The notes under the pieces: model-generated
Told to the model about the DNA's origin: nothing
The model's input: the letters and a program-made list of their open reading frames with translations, nothing else
The model's database searches: none
In this document: positions 20,692-27,812 of the stretch, one piece after another
How the letters are laid out: each line of letters starts with the position of its first letter
Numbering within the stretch: the stretch's first letter is position 1
Source: Monoraphidium neglectum
Taxonomy: Eukaryota > Chlorophyta > Chlorophyceae > Sphaeropleales > Selenastraceae
Direction: 5' to 3'
Assembly: GCF_000611645.1 (NCBI RefSeq)
Contig: NW_014013262.1
Span: 1-27,812 of the forward strand
DNA length: 27,812 nt
Made by a program: the position numbers and the translations under genes

Positions 20692-23600
20692 ATTGAAACA
20701 CCAATTAATGAGCACCGCCCCAGGTAGCAGGGAGTCCCTGCCTGCGAGGGGTCGAGGGGGCGAGAAACACCAAGGGCGGGACAAGGGCGCCAGCGCACGT
20801 CGGCGCAACGGGCGCTGCTTGGGCAAGGGCAGACTCATGCATAGAGTGTCAATTAAGCGGTCAGCAACGGACGCCTGCTCAGCGTTCGGCGCCTCACCCC
20901 ACGTTCAATTTCCAAATCGCCAGGGGTGTTGTGGCCGCTCCGCGCTGGCCCCTCCGCTACTGGCGACAATGTTCTATTATGAATGACGCTCGCGAGACTC
21001 CTGCAACGCCACAAAAGCGCCCAATCTACGATCATCGACGATGCACATGGCTGTCCCTGGCCAATACCGTATGAAATGATGACGTCCAGCTTTTTTGGAT
21101 AACATGCAAGTTCGTGCTAAGATACAGTGCTGTGTGCAGGGTTGTGCACAAGGCGTGAGGACGCGCCGCTGCGTGGACACCCACGATACAGTTGTCGCGC
21201 TAGACGAACTCACACGCACGCACGCACGCACACGCGGTAATCGCACTGCGACGGTCCTTGTTACGTGGCCGGCAGCAGTCACGGCTGCTTTGAGTGTGAG
21301 AAACTGTTTGAAGTGTACTGGTGTTTCAGGCCTGAAACGAAAAGGCGTGGGTTGAGCCCGCTTTCGGCTTCGCCACGCACGCATGCGTGCGCACGCACAA
21401 GCACGCGGATGCGCGAACCTTGCAACCGTCCTTGTCACGCGGCTGCGGGCGGTGGAGGTGAAAAGCGCCTTTGGTTGTGTGTTGTGGCCCTTGAAACCTG
21501 GTTCCTGCAGGTGAATTCAGCAAACTGGTGCCGGTTGCGGCATTGTGCGCTGACACAACCTGAATATTTTGCTCAAGTAGACTGGTTTTCATGGAGCCAT
21601 CACCCAGCACGCTGTATGCATCCCATAAAGCAGCTGACTAGCTGTGAGCTTGCAGCAGCTGTGGCGACATTGTCGTCCGCAACGCTTGTGTTGTCGGCAG
21701 CACCGCTTGCAGCTGCCAATGACAGCCTGTTATGGCTGTGCACACCATCACGGCTGATCACATGTCGCGACAAGCAGTTCTGCAGGAGGCAAACCCTGGC
21801 AGCTGCACTGCCACAGCCGCATTGATGTGAACAGAGCTCGCGGCCGCGGCTCGCCAAGCAGCTGGGTGGATTTACCGCAGCGCGGGCTTCGAGCCGCCAA
21901 CAACGATGCATGTGCATGCCCTCACCCCGTCACTGGTTGCACCCAGCCCCAACCCTTGGGCGGTTGCTGATGAGATGCTGGTTTTCCTGTGCAGCCTGGA
22001 AGATCTCATTGGCACTGTAAGTCTGCGAGTCACGGGCCAAACACCTGGCCACTGCCTTCGCAGCCGACACCCCAGCGGCAGGAGCGGCAGCTGAGCAGGA
22101 AGGCTGCGGCTTGCAGATATTGTGCCTGCGCAGCCTATATACAAGGGCAGCACGCTGTCATTGCCGACAGGCTTCAGTCGTGATGCGCCTGCGGGCCCGC
22201 CTGTGTGGCACAGCAGCTCTGTACACTTTGATGCAGCTGCGAACTGCCTGCGCACCGGCCCTACCCTGCTCCACATAAAATCCTGCAAGCAACGGCAATG
22301 CGACGTGGTCGACCGTGGTGGTTGATCCACGGAAGGGCTTTGATGGCCACGGTCTGCACATAAAAACCATTCGTATTCCACAACAACCTCCAGCTTCTTT
22401 GCGCTTCAGATGCTCCAAGAAGCCACTTGGGTGGAAACAGTGCTGGCTGATGGGCGCAGAAAATGAGTAAACCCCCGTTGCACACAAGCACTCCACTGGC
22501 AGGCTGGCAGGCGTGCAGGCTCTTGTCGGCACACAGACCTTTTCCCGCTGATACAACCTAGTCAAGACTACGGTTCTCAATCCTGTCTCAACCGCGCGAC
22601 ATCCAGCGCCATCCACATCCCTCGGATCAAACCTGCAGGACACTATTTGCACGATACCGGCTCCCGTTTCTAAGTAATGGAGCGCGAAAACCTTAAGGGC
22701 AATGCCGGAGAGCGCCAGGAGCCCAAGGCGCGATTGATTGTCCTCGCGACGTGCGATAATCGCCGACATCTGCACGGAACTGCCAGCTGAAGGCAGAAAT
22801 GACTGTGAACCAAGCTTGTTGTCGTGCGAATGCGTTAGCGCTGGCACCTGACTGCGCCCGCTCAGCGCGGCTCGCCGCTGACATCAGCCCTTCGTCACAT
22901 TGCAATCCGCAGGCGCCTGCACACCACTTGGCTGCCCCTGAGGTGAGCCATTTGAGTCAAGAGGGCCCTTGGGTTGAGTGGCAAGCGTGCCGTGGGTGGG
23001 TGCACGGTGGATGTAGCACGATCCCCTCCAACATTCTGCACTAGCCATTGATGGAGGATGCCCTCCTCCCATTGCTCACACCCACCACACGTCAAAAATT
23101 TGGCTCAGCTCTTGCTTTCCGTCGTGGCATGCACTCGCACTGCCCACAGGTGGAGGAGCGCTCTCCCCACGCGTACGAGGGCGAGGGCTTGGGGCGGCGT
23201 GAGAGCCTGCGCGGGGAAGAGCTTCCCCCCGCGCACCACGAGAGCGAGCACGCTAAGCCCCAGCACACATAGCTGTACGCGCCGGCTGCCAACGGCCAGT
23301 TATGGATAGTGTTGCGGCAACTCAAAGTTTTCGGGGTGTCTGCGGCATCCTCAGGGATCTTGACATGTAAGTGAACGAGAAAGCAACTGTCAGACGCCAA
23401 GGTTACAAGTAAACTACATTTTTAGCACAGCGTCAACGGGCGTGTAGGGCTAAGAGCGGGGAAATGAATCAAAGACAGTGTGTGTAAGCAGAGCATTGGG
23501 TAATGCACAGCACCCAAGGGCAAGCAAGCGGGCCAGGACACAGGACAGCCACGATGGTATTGCCGGGTAGACGGCTGGTGCACGGAGAACTTCGACAACG

Positions 23601-23807
23601 CATGATACGCTCCTGGTGGATGCCACTCGTGCAAATGCTTGAATCAAAAAAGAGCAGTCAGCAAGTGCATGAAGGGTACAACTGGCAGGAACCTGCAGTC
23701 CCCTCGTGAAAGCTGCAAGAATAGCACATAGAAGGAATAGGGGTCCTCAACGCCAGCGTGTGGCGCCTCAGCCCATCCAGACCTGCGCATGCAAGGTGGC
23801 ATTGGCG

Positions 23808-23812
23808 TTACA
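23808..23812 (-). other. Candidate TGTAA polyadenylation signal (mutase-like gene)
   Basis: Minus-strand TGTAA about 530 bases past the stop of the mutase-like gene; the nearest one found. Confidence 0.35.
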
Positions 23813-24239
23813 TAGGGGAGGTAGTCAGGCTGGGGTGAGACCTACCCCGATGGTGGTGGCAATAGGGCGGTGCATGGCACCAGCCGTCAGGCTAGTGGTG
23901 CAAAGCAACACACATAGGTTTGTTGCAGCAATCAGGGGTTGTCAAAAGCAAACGCGGTCTCACCTGCCCAATCAAGTCGCAAGCCTCCAGAGTGGCATCG
24001 GGGGAAAGCTGTATGAGACGAAGGCGGGGAAAGGGAAAATTAAGCGTGCCTGTCAAAGCCAAAGTTGCAAGGTGAAGAGTGCTCACGGACGAAAAAGAAC
24101 GCTGGGGAGTTCCGTGACGCGCCAACGCGCCTGAGTTTCACTGACGGTAGTGCAGCCCCACCCCGGGCTGTAAGGGCCCTGCAGCAAGCGCAATACAATG
24201 CCTGCATCGTGTTGCTCACCCTCAGCATGTCAATCTGCA

Positions 24240-24252
24240 GGGTTTAGGGTTT
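24240..24252 (+). repeat. Telomere-like motif GGGTTTAGGGTTT
   Basis: Same 13-mer as at 5461-5473, here about 90 bases past the stop of the mutase-like gene, in its probable 3' UTR. Confidence 0.7.
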
Positions 24253-24339
24253 GGAAGAACGGGAGGGTGTACTTGTGAGAAGGCTGCACACATGTTGAAT
24301 AAAACACGCTGAACACTGCACCACCTTCACCACTATCGA

Positions 24340-26643
24340 TTACCACAGGCAAGTGTCAACGGCCCCGCTCTTGCTGACCACGCATTGGCACGAGAGGTGG
24401 TTGGTGCCCAACCCCCCTCCCAGCCCCCGGCGCACCATGCAGTTGCGATCCAGCTCGTAGCACGACTTGATCTGCGGCGTGAGGTAGCAGATCGCCCAAG
24501 TGCACGAGTGTTGCGCGGCCATTCAAGACTCCCCCTGATACGCACCGGCATCGCCAAGGGCCATACCCTTTGCAGCCCCCCTCATACCGACCAACCACCC
24601 ATCGCTCTCGTGTGCTTTTGTACTGTGTGGCCTCTCACCTTGACGGTCTGTCGCTTGCCTGCCTGCTTGCGGCTCCTGACCAGAAAGTCCTCCTCAGACA
24701 CTTTGTTGATCAGCAACTAGGGGAAGATGAAAGGGCGCAGCGGAGCAGTGACGCCGGGCGCGGAGAGCAACGCCATGCAGCCAAGCAGTGATCAAGGCTG
24801 AGTCATGGCAAGTGTGCCTGCCATGCAGACACAACCTTTCCCAGCGCCAGGCGTGCCCTGGGCCTGCTGGCCTCACCGGGGACGCGTTGGGTGGGTTGTA
24901 GACCTGCAGGAACTGCTCCACGCTCCAGTTGAACCAGCGCATCATGAAGACTCGCAGGGTCAGGCCGTGGGACACCAGCATGATGGTCGCGTTGGCGCCA
25001 AACTCGCCCTGGGGTTTGGTTGACGGAGAGAAGAGGTTGGGAGGGGGAGGGACAGGAGGAGATCGGGCAGCGAGAGCACGCATGAAACGGAAGCTGGCAG
25101 GCACGAACCATGCAGGTCGCGCAGGGGCGAGGGGGGGGGGGCGGCACGCGCGTGCCTCACGGCTCTTTCCCAGACAATCACAGCATCCTTGCACCCTACA
25201 CAAAGAGCGGCCACTCATGGCGACTCCCTTGGCTAACAAAAACAACCCACGCACACGCACGCGCGCGCTCACGCGCAGACGCGCATGCAAACGCACACGC
25301 GCACACGCACGCACAAACGAACAAGCACACACATACGCGCACACACTCAAACACATGTGTCACGCAAGCCCCTCACTGCGCGTATGTCTCTGAGCAGGTT
25401 GTCCTCAAATATGGCCACGCGGTTGTACACGTCAGCAGTAGACTCCCCCTCTGGGAACCGGTAATAGAACCTTGGGGGTGGGATCAACCAAGGGGGTGCC
25501 AATGTCTCCACGCTGCCATTTTCGGGCCCATGCCTGCCGCCTCGCGCCCACCAAGGTCGAGTGGCGCAACCCCAATCAACAATGATACCGTGCGCCCTGA
25601 TTTGCAATCGACCACCGTTCACCAGCCACTGGCGATACCTCTCCTCCAGCTTTCCAAAACTCAGACCGCCCCTCACCGCCCCAGTTTTCATACTCCCAAC
25701 CACCCAGCGACCCTGCAGCCCCAGCGGCCCCACCTGCCGAATCTGTTGCGCTCCTTGATGTCCTCCGCAATGCGGTGCGGCACCTGAAAGTTGCCAAAGT
25801 CCTGCTCCCGCAGCTGCACCGCCTCGTTCACGCCCCCGATGTGGGCCTCCTGGAATGCCTGCCGCAGCCCCACGTACGTCTGGCGGCTGCGCGTGTAGGG
25901 GCTCGTCACAAAGTGCAGCTTGTAGGGCGTCCCCGGGCCGTACGCCTCCTCCAGCAGCCGACGCACCTGGCGTCACCCCAGACAAGGGCGGCGCGTGGGA
26001 GGTGTGGGCGAAAGGGTCTGGACGGCGTGGCAGCCTGGGGTGCGGGCTTGACTCAACAACGACGACGTGATTGAATGCGAGATGGATTCAGCCATGTGGA
26101 GCGCATGCGCGACGTCTTGTGAGGTGAGACCGCGCCGCACCTGGTTGCCACACGCCTGCGCCTGGTGGTGGCCGTGGGCTGAGAGGGGAATCTCATAGTC
26201 GGGCGTCTCGGAGTAGCGCGTCGCGTCCAGGTTGCCCGCGCTCTCAGCGTGGCGCACCAGGACCAGGCGATCCGGCAAGCGCTGCGGCAAAGACGCAGGC
26301 GCCGTTGAGTCGCAGGAAGGGTCAGGTCCGCTGAGCAGGGCCGCAGCATGCATTGTGCTCTACAGGGGCGCATCTCACGGCAGGTCACGGCGATCAGCAC
26401 GCCCGCCCCCGCTCTGTCCCCCATGAGGTGCCAGGAACGCCCGTCATGCCCGAAATTCTCCAGCCCGAACACCCAGGCTGCCGGCCATTGCCTGCCCAAG
26501 CTGCAAATCCTCCTGCTTTTGTATCCCAGGGCTCACCCTGAAGTCCTCCAGGGTGAACTGGGGGTAGTTGCTCATGCAGCCGTCCTTGCCATTACCCTCG
26601 GGGTCGAGGGTGCAACCCAAAGACTCCTGCCGTGTCGATGACC

Positions 26644-26721
<78 letters not shown>

Positions 26722-27291
26722 GCTTAAGTGCTGTGACCTCAGCCTGTACATGGTGGCGCAGAGCGGTGAGGTTTTACTCAGATGCAGTGTCGCCCGCCCA
26801 TCATGGTTGCGCCGGCTCCAAAGTTCACAGCTTTGAGTTTAATACCCCTCCGGCTGCCAAATCAGACTCACCTGCAGCGCCGCAATAACTGCCGCCTGGT
26901 CTTGCACTAGCCCCTGTAGCGCAGACAGCTGCCGCTCCACCGTCAGTCCGCGCGCGGTGTCGGGCCGCCCGCTGGTGGACGGAGCGTCCGGGGCACCGGC
27001 TGCTGACACACGTGTTTCTTGCCGCCGGCGCCGTCCCCATGGCCTTGCAGACGCAATGAGAGTGGCAGACTTTTAGTGACAGCAGCCGCGTTATGAGGCC
27101 GCGTTCGGGAAAGCGGTGGCGCAACGAACGCACTGGCATGATTGCACAACGCACAACTGCGCACGACCGCATCCAATGCACAATGCCATGCACCATGCGC
27201 CACTCCATAATCACCTATCTCCAGCAGAGTGTAGCACACTGGCCGGGCGAGGCTCGCCGCGGCCAAGTTGGGCTCTCCGCTCCGCGAGCAT
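24340..27291 (-). CDS. Phosphoglycerate-mutase-like histidine phosphatase (AT74 type)
   Basis: Histidine phosphatase superfamily, branch 1, closest to plant phosphoglycerate-mutase-like AT74; substrate unknown. Core exons: 26281-26141, 25966-25734, 25470-25377, 25008-24877, 24716-24639. They read LVLVRHAESAGNLD (the RHG/RHA motif with phosphorylated His), ETPDYEIPLS, FVTSPYTRSRQT, LREQDFGNFQ, ERNRFGR|FYYRFPEGES and IMLVSHGLTLRVFMMRWF, the second catalytic His, then WSVEQFLQVYNPPNASP|LLINK. The tentative 5' exons 27291-27215, 27043-26872, 26743-26537 and 26457-26389 are in phase (444 aa in all) and add about 175 residues: a basic start, a helical segment (ERQLSALQGLVQDQAAVIAA), 25 glutamines and NFGHDGRSWHLMGDRAGAG. 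The donor at 26388 (GTGACC) is weak; GTGAGA at 26378 is a better site but out of phase. The last exon, 24471-24340, codes a Cys-rich 43-residue end. Core certain, ends less so. Confidence 0.82.
25240..25356. repeat. CA/CG-rich simple sequence in a mutase-like-gene intron
   Basis: Imperfect CACGCA-type repeats inside the intron 25376-25009. On the transcribed strand they are GT-rich and begin within about 20 bases of the splice donor. Confidence 0.8.
26645..26719 (-). repeat. (CAG)25 run coding Gln25
   Basis: Twenty-five uninterrupted CTG triplets on the plus strand, CAG on the coding strand, in the proposed third exon of the mutase-like gene. The surrounding exon (26743-26537) is exactly 69 codons with the 25 Gln in frame. 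Confidence 0.95.
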
Positions 27292-27812
27292 GGCGTTCAA
27301 AGGTGATCACCACTGCTCCAGATGTATACTTGACTGATAATCAACACTTCCAAACAAGTGTTGGCCGCTACCGGCGCAGTGACTCGAAACAAACCCCAAA
27401 AAATGGTGGCCACCGAAGCACCGATGGCACAGAGGATCTAACGCTGACAACGCTCTTGTAAAATGAGGACGTAGCTGAGGACTTAGTTTATGAGGAAATG
27501 CGCCGGTTCCGTGTTGTGGCGTCGCAGGGAAACCCCCACACCGCCTCCCACCAACAGAGTGTTGGTGGGAGATGAGCCCGCAGTCGTTCCCAAAGGGAAG
27601 CTGCCGTTTGATGCATGAACCGACAATGAGCTTCATAACCTTCTGAGGCATGGAATGCATCAACTATTTTTGTTGGCTGATGAGCAGAGCCTTTGCCATG
27701 CTGTAGTTTGACCGACCTTCAAACCTCCTCAAAATGTGAAAACGGCTCACGTTGATCGTTGAAAGTCCGAGCACACAGGCTTCCACATTAACGTATGTGA
27801 AATAAATATGGC
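27292..27812. other. Upstream region of the mutase-like gene
   Basis: Presumed promoter side of the minus-strand mutase-like gene. It contains a perfect hairpin at 27545-27571 and a plus-strand TGTAA at 27457-27461 with no plus-strand gene before it. No coding sequence recognised. Confidence 0.45.
27545..27571. repeat. Perfect 12-bp inverted repeat, 3-base loop
   Basis: CTCCCACCAACA (27545-27556), loop GAG, then TGTTGGTGGGAG (27560-27571). All 12 pairs are Watson-Crick. It does not match the histone mRNA stem-loop. Confidence 0.9.

Larger units (their letters stand above)
20692..24339. other. 3.6-kb gap with no recognisable gene
   Basis: The left end must hold the ATG13 promoter and the right end the 3' UTR of the mutase-like gene. 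In between I see CA/CG-rich simple sequence (21210-21240, 21374-21412), a minus-strand open frame of 229 codons (22158-22847) with unremarkable third-position GC and no motif, and a small GC-rich island (about 23130-23290) where several frames look coding-like. None of this supports a firm gene call. Confidence 0.5.

Noticed and set aside
21265..21825. Plus-strand open frame of 186 codons
   Set aside because: No motif, crosses CA/CG simple sequence, no strong codon bias.
21880..21900. Sequence with a TTCGA loop that could be the T arm of a tRNA
   Set aside because: The flanking stem does not pair and no anticodon or acceptor stem could be found around it.
22158..22847. Minus-strand open frame of 229 codons in the 3.6-kb gap
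   Set aside because: No ATG at its start, no recognisable motif, and third-position GC near 60 percent, unlike the strong bias of the real exons here.
24356..24598. Alternative minus frame reading RATLVHLGDLLPHAADQVV at the end of the mutase-like gene
   Set aside because: It lacks the third-position GC bias of the competing frame, and the phase-0 acceptor CCGCAG leads into the Cys-rich frame.
25240..25356. Regularly spaced CACGCA repeats as a possible CRISPR-like array
   Set aside because: Simple sequence inside a eukaryotic intron, with no spacer structure.
26568..26888. Plus-strand poly-Cys frame
   Set aside because: Artefact of the CTG25 run; the minus-strand Gln frame fits splice sites and phase.

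Overview
This window is nuclear DNA of a green alga (Chlorophyta). The evidence is spliced genes with short GT-AG introns, GC-rich third codon positions, reverse-strand TGTAA motifs (the chlorophyte polyadenylation signal) beyond most stop codons, and plant/algal gene families: an LHCB4/CP29 antenna protein, a plastid-type ATP/ADP translocase, a plant-type phosphoglycerate-mutase-like protein and a land-plant-like ATG13. Two 13-base GGGTTTAGGGTTT motifs fit a TTTAGGG telomere repeat. The species cannot be named from this sequence.

Layout. The 3' end of a plus-strand GT69/CAP59-type mannosyltransferase-like gene (1-1166) converges on a series of six genes that are all on the minus strand: RNA polymerase I subunit RPA43 (1781-3284), plastidic nucleotide translocator NTT (4111-7357), serine O-acetyltransferase (8581-12158, with tentative 5' exons), LHCB4/CP29 (12991-14476), a giant ATG13 (15174-20691), and a histidine-phosphatase/AT74-type phosphoglycerate-mutase-like gene (24340-27291). 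Exon boundaries were built by hand from splice signals and phase. In every multi-exon model the exon lengths add up to an open frame. Gaps of 0.6-1.2 kb between genes look like 3' UTR plus promoter. One 3.6-kb gap (20692-24339) has no gene I can recognise.

How the genes relate. There is no operon and no single pathway. Three products are probably plastid-targeted or plastid-linked: NTT for nucleotide exchange, CP29 for photosystem II antenna, and serine acetyltransferase for cysteine synthesis (it could also be mitochondrial or cytosolic). RPA43 serves rRNA transcription and ATG13 starts autophagy.

What stands out is low-complexity protein expansion. RPA43, NTT, SAT, ATG13 and the mutase-like protein carry Gln, Ser/Gly or Ala tracts built on CAG/GCN codons, always with CAG on the minus (coding) strand, and CTG runs also occur in LHCB4 flanking and intronic DNA. 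In SAT the extension buries the C-terminal tail that normally docks into O-acetylserine (thiol)lyase. In ATG13 it gives a predicted 1436-residue protein. I found no clearly new multi-gene system, CRISPR array, tRNA, rRNA or intact transposon.
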